DNA from: Saccharomycopsis crataegensis
Taxonomy: Eukaryota; Ascomycota; Saccharomycetes; Ascoideales; Saccharomycopsidaceae
NCBI RefSeq assembly: GCF_037102585.1
Contig: NW_027043829.1
Span: 2,790,001 to 2,854,000, forward strand
DNA length: 64,000 nucleotides
Direction of reading: 5' to 3'
Position numbers and translations under genes: made by a program. Positions 28,353 through 37,435 of this stretch are shown here, in pieces (position 1 is the stretch's first letter; each line of letters begins with the position of its first letter). The notes below the pieces were generated by a model, which was not told where the DNA came from, did not search any database, and worked only from the letters and a program-made list of their open reading frames with translations.

Positions 28353-31065
28353 TTTGTGTATGAGAGGCGTTTTTTGTGACATTTGAGCCATCTGATTGAG
28401 GTGAATTTATTTCGTTGTTGTTATCCTCCAGGGGGGAAGATTGTTCTTTTGACAGAAGCTTCATTGGCCGGGGAGTAAATGATTCCAGTGGCGTGGGCAT
28501 TTTGTCTAAGTTTTCCAGGATAGTTGGATGTTTTGAGAAGGGGGAAGCTGAATGAGGTGAGGTAGAATGAGGTGAGGTAGTAATAGGGGTAGGAACAGAG
28601 GTAGGGACAGAAGCAGGGACAGAATCAGGGGTAGAAGCAGGGGCAGAAGCAGGGGCAGAAGCAGGGGCAGAAGCAGGGGCAGAAGCAGGGATAGAAGAAG
28701 TGGCCAGAGCCGAGGAAGTGACAGTATCACGGGCAGGGGTAGGTGAAGGAGGAATGTTGGCAGCAGAAGAAGTAGTATGATGTTGTGAGTTTACTTCTTG
28801 ATGTCTGCGAGAAACACGGACCTGAGGGTGGGATGAAGGTGAGGCGAGGATCTTTTTGGAGACCTTGCTAATATGGGCCAGCTTGATGGCGCTAATGGCC
28901 GCGAACTTGGCGTGCTTCTTAGATTTACCTTTCTTGGACAATAATTCTATTGGTTTGGTTTGATGTCTGAGAGTAGCAGTGTGTTGGGTTGTAGAGGTTT
29001 CGAGTTCATCCATGGATTGGTCTGCATCAGTAGAGAGGCCTTCCTCTAAAGCATCTTCCTCATTGGATGGGTAGTTCTTTTCCAAAGTATCGTCCTCATC
29101 AATAATTGAATCATCAACATTTTCTTCTTCATTTGCCAATAAGTCGAAAGGGTTTGAATGTGGTTTAGAATATTCTGGAGTAGCCGGTTTATTCAGTTTT
29201 ATTTTTCTTTTTTCGACAGTCTGAAAACCATAGTTTGATTTGTGGTTTGGTTTGACTGCTTTTCCAGAATTTTGTTTCGGAGAGTGTTTTTCTGGATCTT
29301 CCGGATTCACAATAGGTGCTCTTTGTTGCTTTTTGAAATAACAATCTTTTGCCCTATGGGATAATTTCTTGCAAATGGCACAAGATGACGTCTTGCAGTC
29401 AAAACGAGTGTGTTCACGGGAACCACATGCAGTGCAGTGGACGCATTTCGTGATGACTCTGGAGCGGAAATTTTTGTCATTGAAGAGTGGAAGGGATTTT
29501 CCTGAGTCAATTTCAATATAACCATAAGTGACAATACTGGCAGCTTTGCTAGCTTCTTCCGTAAAGTGAACGGTGTTGATTGGAAAGAAGGATGATGGAT
29601 CAATTCCGGATTCATTGAAGACATGGTCAAGAAGTTTTTCCCGGTTAAATTCAGTAAATTCGGAATTCATTTCAATCTCAATTAAATGGGATTCCTTATT
29701 CATTGTGTTTAACAAAGACCCTGGCGTGTAGGTATAATTTCCAACTGTAACTTTAAGGTGGATGTTAAGATATTCAATTAAAAGATTTCTGTCCTTCTTG
29801 AAGATATCAGAGCCTGTATCCTGAGGGTTTGGGATGAAGTTTGAGTTAAGGCAGATCTTCTTATTAAAAATAACCAAGTGGTTGAGGGCCCCTTTTAAGT
29901 TTTCCCTGATTATGATCAAATCCTTATCTGGTTCGTTGGATGACTGTGTAATAGTATCAAGTTCTTTGGATAACTTAGTGAGTCCGTTTTTGATGGATTC
30001 CAAGTGTTTTTCAAGAGGAAACTCTGTAAAGATATCTTTTGGGATCTTAAAGTAGATTAAGATATCCTTAAGATGCTGTTGGCTCATGATAAATTCCAAG
30101 TAGTTCTCCAAGCTGATTCTAGAGTTTCTTAATCTGTTGAATTCGTTTGTCATATTAAAACTGGTGTAGTTTTGGAAGAAATCTTCAATTTCCATGATCT
30201 TGACGAGTTCCTCGCGTTTTTCTTTGGATTTAATAATAGCAGGATTGGAGGTGGAGAACAATTTTCCTGATTTGCGTTTCTCGCTTATGGCATATTCCAA
30301 TACGTCGCGGTGCTTAAAGTCAAGGATTTTGATGTGACTTGCCCATTTGAAAGTTCTTTCAAATTTCATCAACACGTTTTGGAAGGATGGATCATTGGTG
30401 TTTGTAGTGGCTCGAGGTGTGCGCTTGTCTCCAGCGGTGGCTTGAGCATAGGTTTGGATTGGTCTTGTCACATTGACAGCTGGAGCCACCGGATTGGAGG
30501 CCGTAGTTGGAGAGGCGACAGTAGAAGGTGAGACAGAGGGAACAGGAACAGAAGGAACAGAAACAGAAGGAACAGAAACAGAATTTTTTTTTGGGTTTTG
30601 AGAATTTTCGATTTTTTTTTGGTTTTCGGAGTTTTCATTAATAAAATCAGTAGAAATAACGGCTTGGGTTGGAATAACAGGATTGTGCATGTCAATGTCA
30701 GTGTCACATGCTGCATGAGAATTGCGATCGCAATCAACTGAAGAAACATTAATTGCTGGAGAGGTAGTTGGGGTAGAAATGGCGTTGGAATCCATGTTTT
30801 GGTCCGCTTCAGGATCTTCTGAAGCAGTTAAAAAGGTTTCAACAGTACTATTAATAGTATTGTCGGCTGCATCAGTAATTTCTTCATCGGAATCTTGATC
30901 TTTAGCTTGTTTGTTTATGTTTGCTATCGGGATCGGGGTTTCAGATGTTGCGCCAACATCCAATGAAGAGCCCAAAGAAACCGGGGTTTCAATGATTGGG
31001 GGATCATTAGTAGGGTCGGTGGAGTAGTTTGGAGTAGCTTTATTACTATTTCTAGTGGTTCTCAT
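28345..31065 (-). CDS. LINE B ORF1: CCHC nucleic-acid-binding protein
   Basis: The single open frame of 906 codons begins MRTTRNSNKATPNYSTDP, only 22 nt from the element's 5' end. After an acidic, low-complexity N-terminus come QTYAQATAGDK and FQNVLMKFERTFKWASH (shared with LINE A). Two CCHC knuckles follow (CTACGSREHTRFDC and CAICKKLSHRAKDC), then an acidic stretch and an Ala/Pro/Ser repeat that varies in length between copies. It ends in ATGAGTAA, where its stop overlaps the ORF2 start by 8 nt. Unlike LINE A there is no frame change. Confidence 0.93.
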   Translation of the reverse strand: MRTTRNSNKATPNYSTDPTNDPPIIETPVSLGSSLDVGATSETPIPIANINKQAKDQDSDEEITDAADNTINSTVETFLTASEDPEADQNMDSNAISTPTTSPAINVSSVDCDRNSHAACDTDIDMHNPVIPTQAVISTDFINENSENQKKIENSQNPKKNSVSVPSVSVPSVPVPSVSPSTVASPTTASNPVAPAVNVTRPIQTYAQATAGDKRTPRATTNTNDPSFQNVLMKFERTFKWASHIKILDFKHRDVLEYAISEKRKSGKLFSTSNPAIIKSKEKREELVKIMEIEDFFQNYTSFNMTNEFNRLRNSRISLENYLEFIMSQQHLKDILIYFKIPKDIFTEFPLEKHLESIKNGLTKLSKELDTITQSSNEPDKDLIIIRENLKGALNHLVIFNKKICLNSNFIPNPQDTGSDIFKKDRNLLIEYLNIHLKVTVGNYTYTPGSLLNTMNKESHLIEIEMNSEFTEFNREKLLDHVFNESGIDPSSFFPINTVHFTEEASKAASIVTYGYIEIDSGKSLPLFNDKNFRSRVITKCVHCTACGSREHTRFDCKTSSCAICKKLSHRAKDCYFKKQQRAPIVNPEDPEKHSPKQNSGKAVKPNHKSNYGFQTVEKRKIKLNKPATPEYSKPHSNPFDLLANEEENVDDSIIDEDDTLEKNYPSNEEDALEEGLSTDADQSMDELETSTTQHTATLRHQTKPIELLSKKGKSKKHAKFAAISAIKLAHISKVSKKILASPSSHPQVRVSRRHQEVNSQHHTTSSAANIPPSPTPARDTVTSSALATSSIPASAPASAPASAPASAPASTPDSVPASVPTSVPTPITTSPHSTSPHSASPFSKHPTILENLDKMPTPLESFTPRPMKLLSKEQSSPLEDNNNEINSPQSDGSNVTKNASHTQNE

Positions 31066-31142
31066 GATAAAATCAGTTTTTATTTATATATAACACGTGT
31101 ATCATTGCCTATAACCAATAGCTCAAACCATACTACAACAAC

Positions 31143-31471
31143 TGTTACACTCTGCTTCTTGTCGATGATTGTTCTCGACCAAGAAGATTCAAATTAGGTG
31201 ATCACAAAGATGATCCTTCTCTTAAACTAAATAAAGGTGAAAACAAGAGGAATGTTGAATCCTTAAATAAATAAAATGATTGAAACTAATAATGGGGTGT
31301 TGGACCCGTTCTGGGAATAAAAGGCTAAACATAAGGCGATACGACAAGGATAAGAGATAAGCGGTGGGACATAAAGTGATACCTCGATGAGGTAATGCAG
31401 ATCATGGTTTCGTATGGTACCATACCGTTGGTAACCAGGACTCAACCCAACCATGATCCAATAATATAACA
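31143..31471 (-). repeat. 3' LTR of Ty3-like element 1 (329 bp)
   Basis: In element orientation it begins TGTTATATTATTGG and ends GAGTGTAACA. It directly follows the pol stop codon and the purine tract GAGGGGGG. Confidence 0.93.
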
Positions 31472-34400
31472 TTATCCCCCCTCGGAGAATGAGTCGTCTC
31501 GATCATTATTGTTAGCCAAAAAGTCATCAAGCTCGTCGAGGAGTGTAATCCGTTTCTCATGAGGAATTAAACGGATCCAAGTTTCGGGGACAGGCACTGG
31601 GTCTGCCTTCCCTGGGTACATGACAAGGGCGTAGTCCTTTTCGAGATCAACAATCATTTGGATTTCCGATATGTTTTCCTTGTACCACGGGTCGCTTTCC
31701 ACTTCTGGTAGTATCATGTGGATAGCGTGATATTTCCTCACCCATTGTATATTGGCAGTAATTATCTTCCTGCTTGAGACTTGGATTTGGAAGGCGGTGT
31801 TATTTAGTACCTTGACGATTTTATACGGACCTTGGAATGGCGGTAAGAACTTTTGCTTGCTAGTTCGGGCTGTTCTGAACGCGTGGCGGTGTAATAACAC
31901 ATATTCTCCTTCCTTATATTCCACGTCGGAGCGTTTTCTATTCACCTTCGCTGTTGTCTCCTTTTGAGTATCGGCTAATTGTACTTGAATTGATTCCAAG
32001 ATCCTTTCTTGCCGATGAACAAATTCGTACCCCCCAATCATAGAGTCATCACCAATCGCGGTGGCCAATGGAATATCATGAATGATTTGCCAATATCTTG
32101 GATGATAGCCCAAATCAGCAAAAAACGGTGTGGTTCTAATAGCCAGTTGGTACTGAGAGTTGTAGGCAAACTGTGCCATGCCCAAGTACTTAGCCCATTC
32201 AATCGCGTGAGAAGCAGCCAACGTTCTCATCAATTGAACCAATACCCTGTTGAGTCGTTCGGTCTGGCCATCTGTCTCGGGGTGGCCAGAGGTGGAGAGA
32301 TCCTGGGAAACACCTAACATTTTGGTAAGGGTCTTCCACATGTGACTGATGAAGAGTGGGTCTCGATCAGAAATGATGGACATTGGAAGGCCATGGTCTC
32401 GGACAACATAATCCATAAATAAATTAGCAACCGCTTCGGCATCATCGGTTTTCTTATGAGGCACGAACACTGCTCTTTTGGTAAGTCTATCCACCACCAC
32501 GAATATTGAATCGAAACCGCGGCTCGGAGTAAAACCTGTTATAAAATCCATAGTAAGGTTAGACCATCTCTGGGCAGGAATCGTTGGGGTTTGTAGCATT
32601 CCCTCCGGGCGTCTATTCGTGGGTTTTACCTTCGTACAAATATCACACTTCTTGACAAACAGGGCAATAGTCTTAAGCATCTTAGGCCAGTAGAACCCAC
32701 TCTCCTGTAACTGATATAGCATCTTGGTCGTACCCATATGAAGCGCAGCCTCGGCCGTGTGGACGCCTTGCAATAACCGGTATCTGGTTTTCCCTCCAGG
32801 CACACAAAGCCGGGGTTTGTCAATCGGAGTCATTTGGTAAATGATTTGTCGGCGTCCTGCCAACTCAGCAAACTGATACCGTTGAATAATGGATTTTAGT
32901 TCTTTCGGACACTCCAATTCCCCGTCAAGGACCTTCCATACTTCGGAAAAATAAGCATCAGCCTTATATTCGTCTTCACCAACCGAGTCAATAGTCATGG
33001 CATTGATTTTCATTCGCGATAAAGCATCAGCAGCTTTATTGGTAACTCCGGGACGGTATTTCACCGTAAAGTTAAAGTCCGCAATGAAATCTTGCCATCT
33101 GAGCAATCTTTGATTGCCTTCATTCTTGGCGGAATTGAGGTAGGTGAGGGAATGATGGTCAGTTACCACTTCAAATGGAGCGACGAGGTAGTGACGCCAC
33201 TTCTTCAATGACTCAATGATGGCTAAAAGTTCCTTCTCCCTGACTGGGTACCTAAGTTGAGCCCCGATAAGGCCCTTCGAAAAGTAGGCCACCACACCCT
33301 CTGTTTTTCCATTCGGGGCCACATGTTCCAACACGGCGCCTAAAGTAAAACCAGAGGCGTCGGTTGTGACTCGGAGTGGCTTGGTACTGTCGAAATTCAT
33401 AAGGACCGGAGCAGAAATCAATTTCCGCTTTAACTCGCCAACCGCGTTCTTTACCTCGTCACTGTATTCTATCTTCCCGTTGACACATTGATGGACAGGG
33501 CGGGCTAATTCGGCAAAGTGCTCAATAAAACGGCGGTAATAACTGGCTAATCCTATAAAAGAATGAGCTTCTTCCGGGGTGGATACCGTAAATCGTTGGA
33601 TAGCTTCAATTTTCCCAGGCTCCACATGAACACCGGCGGCATCGATCTGGTAACCAAGGAACGAGACTTTAGCCAAAAAGAATTCTGATTTGCGTTTGCT
33701 AATAATTAAACCAGCTTTTTGGAGGGTAGATATCACAACATCAATATGCTTACGATGCTCGGCCTCACTTGTGCTGAAAATCAATACGTCGTCTAAGTAG
33801 ACGACGCAAAATTCTTCAAGCGGTAAAAGTAATTCATTCATAGCCAGTTGGAACGTGGCAGGAGCATTCGTGAGGCCAAACGGCATACAATTCCAACCGT
33901 ATTGGCCAAACGGCGTGACCATGGCGGTTTTGTGCCGATCAGCTGGGCTGATGGCGATTTGATGATAACCGGAAACCAAATCAAGCTTGGAAAATATTTT
34001 GGCGTTCTTGATGAGGTCGAGTAGGTCATCTATTCTTGGTAGTGGAAATCTTGACTTGATAGTTATCTCATTTAAGCCTCGGTAATCCACACAGAGCCGT
34101 TTCGTTCCGTCCTTCTTCTTAACAAAAAGCACTGGGGCTCCATAAGGAGACGCAACCGGAAATATTAACTTTTGCCGGAGTAGTTCATTAATCTGCGTCT
34201 TGAGCTCGGCTCGATCTTGAGGTGAGAGTCGGTATGGAGCTTTGAATGGTGCCTTGGAGTCGCTCAACACATGTATCTCGTGTTTGACTCTGGTGAAGTT
34301 AGATCCTCCTTCTGGTAACTTCAATTGGAAAACGTCTGCATATTGTTTAAAAATTTCTTCTTCTTTTGTAGTTCGAACTTTTTCTTGTTCTGTAGTCACG

Positions 34401-34912
34401 TGGTCATCCGCGACCATTTTGACCAAAGCCAAATAACATTCAGTTGACTTACTCTTTAAGAGCCGGTTAGTCTCCTCAGCTGATAGGAGATTTAGAGTAA
34501 GCAGGTTATTGGTTTGATTTTTGTTCTCTTTAATTTCTTGAAATAATGGTAACAATTCCTGATAAAATTGTATAAAAAAAGGGAGTCCTAAAATGACTTC
34601 CTGATCTACGTTCTGGGTGACGAACCCTCTGAAGTTGTAATCGATCTGACATGTATTGCGTGATATACACATGTCAACATTGGACCAATAAGCCAACCGT
34701 TCATGTGGCTTCCCAAAGGCGTCAAACACCCGACGACTTCTCTTTAACGGAATTTCTTGTAGTCCTAACTTTTCCATGGTGCTCTTTTTAATGTAATTAG
34801 CAGTTGCGCCACAGTCTAATAGGGCGGTTACATTGATTGAACCTACCTTAACATTCATAGTAATGAGGGGTAGGTTGAGAGGGTCAGCAGTAGTGGTAAT
34901 ACTAGCCAACAC
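31472..34912 (-). CDS. Pol of Ty3-like element 1
   Basis: The open frame of about 1146 codons lies in the -1 frame relative to gag. Motifs are protease ALLDCGAT near residue 30-37 (an unusual Cys after the catalytic Asp), RT YLDDVLIFS near 372, RNase H TDASG near 516, integrase zinc region (HTAEAALHMG and CDIC) near 717-750 and catalytic DDE motifs (LTMDFITGF, ISDRD, ETDGQTERLN) near 786, 847 and 882. A C-terminal GPY/F-like module (PPFQGPYKIV) lies near 1027. No chromodomain is recognised. It has no good ATG near the start and is presumably made as a Gag-Pol fusion by ribosomal frameshifting. Confidence 0.92.
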   Translation of the reverse strand: MLASITTTADPLNLPLITMNVKVGSINVTALLDCGATANYIKKSTMEKLGLQEIPLKRSRRVFDAFGKPHERLAYWSNVDMCISRNTCQIDYNFRGFVTQNVDQEVILGLPFFIQFYQELLPLFQEIKENKNQTNNLLTLNLLSAEETNRLLKSKSTECYLALVKMVADDHVTTEQEKVRTTKEEEIFKQYADVFQLKLPEGGSNFTRVKHEIHVLSDSKAPFKAPYRLSPQDRAELKTQINELLRQKLIFPVASPYGAPVLFVKKKDGTKRLCVDYRGLNEITIKSRFPLPRIDDLLDLIKNAKIFSKLDLVSGYHQIAISPADRHKTAMVTPFGQYGWNCMPFGLTNAPATFQLAMNELLLPLEEFCVVYLDDVLIFSTSEAEHRKHIDVVISTLQKAGLIISKRKSEFFLAKVSFLGYQIDAAGVHVEPGKIEAIQRFTVSTPEEAHSFIGLASYYRRFIEHFAELARPVHQCVNGKIEYSDEVKNAVGELKRKLISAPVLMNFDSTKPLRVTTDASGFTLGAVLEHVAPNGKTEGVVAYFSKGLIGAQLRYPVREKELLAIIESLKKWRHYLVAPFEVVTDHHSLTYLNSAKNEGNQRLLRWQDFIADFNFTVKYRPGVTNKAADALSRMKINAMTIDSVGEDEYKADAYFSEVWKVLDGELECPKELKSIIQRYQFAELAGRRQIIYQMTPIDKPRLCVPGGKTRYRLLQGVHTAEAALHMGTTKMLYQLQESGFYWPKMLKTIALFVKKCDICTKVKPTNRRPEGMLQTPTIPAQRWSNLTMDFITGFTPSRGFDSIFVVVDRLTKRAVFVPHKKTDDAEAVANLFMDYVVRDHGLPMSIISDRDPLFISHMWKTLTKMLGVSQDLSTSGHPETDGQTERLNRVLVQLMRTLAASHAIEWAKYLGMAQFAYNSQYQLAIRTTPFFADLGYHPRYWQIIHDIPLATAIGDDSMIGGYEFVHRQERILESIQVQLADTQKETTAKVNRKRSDVEYKEGEYVLLHRHAFRTARTSKQKFLPPFQGPYKIVKVLNNTAFQIQVSSRKIITANIQWVRKYHAIHMILPEVESDPWYKENISEIQMIVDLEKDYALVMYPGKADPVPVPETWIRLIPHEKRITLLDELDDFLANNNDRDDSFSEGG

Positions 34913-34948
34913 AACGGGCTCTGGGTTGTGTCGGCTTACCAGTTTTTT
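34904..34948 (-). promoter_or_regulatory. Putative -1 frameshift signal between gag and pol
   Basis: In element orientation the gag frame reads CCA AAA AAC just before its stop, giving the slippery heptamer A AAA AAC (34942-34948). After a 5-nt spacer, AGCCGACACAAC can pair with GTTGTGTTGGCT in a 12-bp stem (one G-U) with a 9-nt loop. Pol is open in exactly the -1 frame. The signal is conserved at 50144-50188. Frameshift expression of pol is known in Ty3-type elements, although Ty3 itself uses +1. Confidence 0.82.
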
Positions 34949-35754
34949 GGCCCTTCAACCATGGCAATATCTTGGAAAGGTTCTTCGTCCCTTAAGTCTG
35001 CAGATTTAATGGCGGCTTGAGCATCACGAAGTTTTGAGCACTGATGGACCATGTGTCCTTCCTCCTGACATAAGTAGCAGCGCAAAACCCTTCTTGGGCC
35101 TCTTGGACCCCTAGGTCCTTGAGATTGAGGTAATGCGTTGATACGGGTCCTCTTCGGAGGGGTCTCCCTCATGCTTGATCGGTATGATGGTTGGGTCCGA
35201 GTACCAGCAAAAACCTTCATCGCCAAGGGCGCGCCGAAAGAAGCCATATCGAGGATGTCAGCATAACGTTGAGCCTCTATAAAACCGCGGGGCTCCTTAG
35301 CGACAACATGAATTCTCATGTCTCTCTTGAGCCCCTGTATGTAGGTGGCCAAGAGATGGGCGGGGTTTGGGTTGTCTAATTGATTAACCAAACGGTCGAA
35401 GCTCCGATTGTAGGCGTTGACGGACGTGGTTTGTGACAATTCTGCGAGTTGATTGAGAAGCATCTGCTGGAAGTTTGCAGGTAAAAAGTAGGCTCTGAAA
35501 CTGGTGAGCATGTCACTGAGATCGGAGTCGGTTGACTTTTCGTCAGCCGTGGCTAAAAACTTCGCATACCAGGTCATCGCATCCCCCCGGAGTTTCACCG
35601 AAATCAAAAGGAGTTTTTCCTCTCGGGATCCGGATAGTTTGGGCATAATAATCTTAAAGTGATCCATCCAAGAGAGAATCAATGATAGGTCGTCGGATCC
35701 GTCGTAGACCGGCATGTTGTTCAACAACAACTTTTCGCGTTCCGCGTTATTCAT
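34936..35754 (-). CDS. Gag of Ty3-like element 1
   Basis: The frame of 272 codons begins MNNAEREKLLLNNMPVYDGS. It has the retrotransposon-gag region (SWMDHFKIIMPKLSG, MTWYAKFL, QMLLNQLAEL) and a single CCHC knuckle near the end (CYLCQEEGHMVHQC), preceded by an Arg/Pro-rich segment. It forms the particle that packages element RNA. It ends at the putative frameshift site. Confidence 0.92.
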   Translation of the reverse strand: MNNAEREKLLLNNMPVYDGSDDLSLILSWMDHFKIIMPKLSGSREEKLLLISVKLRGDAMTWYAKFLATADEKSTDSDLSDMLTSFRAYFLPANFQQMLLNQLAELSQTTSVNAYNRSFDRLVNQLDNPNPAHLLATYIQGLKRDMRIHVVAKEPRGFIEAQRYADILDMASFGAPLAMKVFAGTRTQPSYRSSMRETPPKRTRINALPQSQGPRGPRGPRRVLRCYLCQEEGHMVHQCSKLRDAQAAIKSADLRDEEPFQDIAMVEGPKNW

Positions 35755-35760
35755 TTTAAA

Positions 35761-35776
35761 CCTAGTGGTGCTACCA
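35761..35776 (-). other. Primer-binding site of Ty3-like element 1
   Basis: In element orientation TGGTAGCACCACTAGG starts 2 nt after the LTR. TGG pairs with the CCA end, and the rest implies a tRNA ending ...UGGUGCUA-CCA. A 5' A paired to U72 would fit an initiator tRNA-Met, which primes Ty1 and Ty3, but that gene is not in this window. Confidence 0.75.
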
Positions 35777-35778
35777 AA

Positions 35779-36107
35779 TGTTACACTCTGCTTCTTGTCG
35801 ATGATTGTTCTCGACCAAGAAGATTCAAATTAGGTGATCACAAAGATGATCCTTCTCTTAAACTAAATAAAGGTGAAAACAAGAGGAATGTTGAATCCTT
35901 AAATAAATAAAATGATTGAAACTAATAATGGGGTGTTGGACCCGTTCTGGGAATAAAAGGCTAAACATAAGGCGATACGACAAGGATAAGAGATAAGCGG
36001 TGGGACATAAAGTGATACCTCGATGAGGTAATGCAGATCATGGTTTCGTATGGTACCATACCGTTGGTAACCAGGACTCAACCCAACCATGATCCAATAA
36101 TATAACA
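35779..36107 (-). repeat. 5' LTR of Ty3-like element 1 (329 bp)
   Basis: It appears identical to the 3' LTR, and its U3 end faces tRNA-Glu. Confidence 0.93.
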
Positions 36108-36120
36108 ACAACCGTACTCT

Positions 36121-36192
36121 TCCGATATAGTGTAACGGCTAGCACGGTTCGCTTTCACCGAGCAAACCCGGGTTCGACTCCCGGTATCGGAA
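36121..36192 (+). tRNA. tRNA-Glu(UUC)
   Basis: The acceptor TCCGATA/TATCGGA pairs, with discriminator A. The anticodon loop CTTTCAC carries TTC, and the T arm is CCGGG TTCGACT CCCGG. It is nearly the Saccharomyces sequence. There is no intron. It lies only 10 bp upstream of tRNA-Phe on the same strand, and a short T-run follows it. Confidence 0.96.
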
Positions 36193-36202
36193 ACTTGTTT
36201 TG

Positions 36203-36306
36203 GCGGATTTAGCTCAGTTGGGAGAGCGTTAGACTGAAGTATTTACCGCGAGGTTTATCTGAGTCTTGTAATCTAAAGGTCCTGTGTTCGATCCACAGAA
36301 TTCGCA
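36203..36306 (+). tRNA. tRNA-Phe(GAA) with a 31-nt intron
   Basis: The ends GCGGATTTAGCTCAGTTGGG and TCCTGTGTTCGATCCACAGA are essentially those of yeast tRNA-Phe. The anticodon loop is CTGAAG followed by an intron of about 31 nt at the canonical position 37/38, after which ATCTAA closes the stem. Removing it leaves a 73-nt body. A run of seven T follows as terminator. The intron is longer than in Saccharomyces (18-19 nt). Confidence 0.95.
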
Positions 36307-37019
36307 TTTTTTTCGAAAAGCTGTAGAGTCAATGTTGGCTTCTTTTTTGTTCAATTGACAATAATGGGGGCATTTAAAATAAATTAGTGTTGCAATGTAG
36401 CTTTAAGTAAAGTACAACCTCCAATAGTTCGTTTTTATATATCACTTAACTTAAGGGTACTTCATGTAATTTTGTGTACTATGGTGGAGCGATGTTTTTC
36501 CGACAAGAAAAACGCCGGACACCTAAGTACAATAATTACCTCTTCTGATAAAAGTGCGCTCTGTTGTCACAAGTTCGAGATCTTACAATCAAGGGGTCTG
36601 TAGGTCATATACTAGGAACCAGATCATTAGATCTCTACTAATAAATATTATAGTCGTTGCTATCAAGATTATATTTACAGTCATTATTGGTTTAAGGTTG
36701 CTAGCTGTCGTGCTGTTTGCCCTTACTACTGTCCTTATACTTAACTTTATTATCTAAAGTGTTTGTTATTATACATGAGTGCGTTTGTTTCGTCTTTATA
36801 TATATTGAAGTACTTTGCAGACCTGTAGAATTCTAACAATAGAATTACATTCCAGCGGTGATAAGCAAACATTTTCGGGTGCTAGCTTCTCCTGAGTCTT
36901 AACCTATTTACATGAATTAAAAAGCAAGCTTGATTATTAGTGAAAAACAACAGCTTCCAGTTGTTGGTTCTTAAAAAAATAAGCAAATTAACTTTAAAAT
37001 AAGTGCTAAAAAGTTGTAA
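36307..37019. other. 713-bp intergenic stretch between tRNA-Phe and tRNA-Gly
   Basis: No gene, LTR end or LINE piece is recognised. The only feature seen is a short motif at 36484-36523 shared with 1947-1993. A small hydrophobic open frame at about 36554-36757 has no ATG and is not counted. This is probably ordinary host intergenic DNA and the least disturbed part of the window. Confidence 0.5.
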
Positions 37020-37090
37020 TGCGTAGACCGGGAATCGAACCCGGGGCTCAACTATGGCAAAGTTGAATTTTACCACTAAACCATCCACGC
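37020..37090 (-). tRNA. tRNA-Gly(GCC)
   Basis: On the minus strand GCGTGGATGGTTTAGTGGTA opens the gene, the loop TTTGCCA carries anticodon GCC, the T arm is CCGGG TTCGATT CCCGG and TCTACGC closes the acceptor with discriminator A. A run of five T follows. Its 5' end is 13 bp from the Ty3-like LTR at 37104. Confidence 0.95.
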
Positions 37091-37103
37091 AACGTGATGT
37101 TTA

Positions 37104-37150
37104 TGTTATATTATTGGATCATGGCTGGGTTGAGTCCTGGTTACCAACGG
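37104..37150 (+). repeat. 5' LTR of Ty3-like element 2, first part
   Basis: TGTTATATTATTGGATCATG to ACCAACGG, the first 47 bp of the 329-bp LTR, is followed directly by LINE A sequence. Confidence 0.92.
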
Positions 37151-37435
37151 TTGATTCAATGATCTTCTTGCTTGAAAGCAATATCTTTTAAGCGGAGAAG
37201 AAAAAATAGGTGGGGAAAAACAAGAAAATAAAATCAAAAAAAAAAATAAAATCAAAAAAAAAACAACAATTAAAAACCTTAAAAACGCATAAAAACATTT
37301 TTTCTCAATAATAGGGTTTTTCACCATTAATGGTTTTCCCTTAACACTTTAATTTTCAAACTACATTAAGTAGTTTATGAGATATATAGTTATATAATTA
37401 ATTAATATATTGAATTTTGTCTTTAAAAAAAAAAA
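37151..37435 (+). mobile_element. LINE A 3' fragment in the Ty3-like LTR
   Basis: It holds the last codons of ORF2 (from TTGATTCAATGATC), the whole 3' UTR and a poly(A) tail on the plus strand. It is 5'-truncated and inserted at ACGG. The 3' UTR palindrome with its GGG/CCC flanks is at 37314-37340. Confidence 0.92.
37314..37340 (+). other. LINE A 3' UTR hairpin
   Basis: GGGTTTTTC, then the palindrome ACCATTAATGGT, then TTTCCC can fold into a hairpin with a GGG/CCC outer pair. The same layout is found in LINE B (48904-48933) despite little other 3' UTR similarity. A role as ORF2 recognition site is inference. Confidence 0.6.

Larger units (their letters stand above)
24678..31087 (-). mobile_element. 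LINE B copy 1, full length, ATATAAC duplication
   Basis: This 6410-bp L1-clade element has a poly(T) tail at 24678 and a 5' end at 31087. ATATAAC flanks both sides (24671-24677 and 31088-31094), a clean 7-bp target duplication. The 5' end, ATAAATAAAAACTG, coincides with the point where similarity to the plus-strand copy (37463) begins. This fixes the true 5' end and a 5' UTR of only about 22 nt. LINE B has the same plan as LINE A but clearly diverged proteins. Confidence 0.93.
31143..36107 (-). mobile_element. Ty3-like (gypsy) element 1, looks whole, ACAAC duplication, beside tRNA-Glu
   Basis: The 4965-bp element has 329-bp LTRs that appear identical. ACAAC is duplicated at 31138-31142 and 36108-36112. 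The order gag, protease, RT, RNase H, integrase is that of Ty3/gypsy. The 5' LTR ends 13 bp from the 5' end of tRNA-Glu and the element is transcribed away from it. Ty3 itself integrates at Pol III start sites. Identical LTRs indicate a recent insertion. Confidence 0.95.

Noticed and set aside
36554-36757. 67-codon hydrophobic open frame between tRNA genes
   Set aside because: It has no ATG and no recognisable family, and it is too short to support as a gene.
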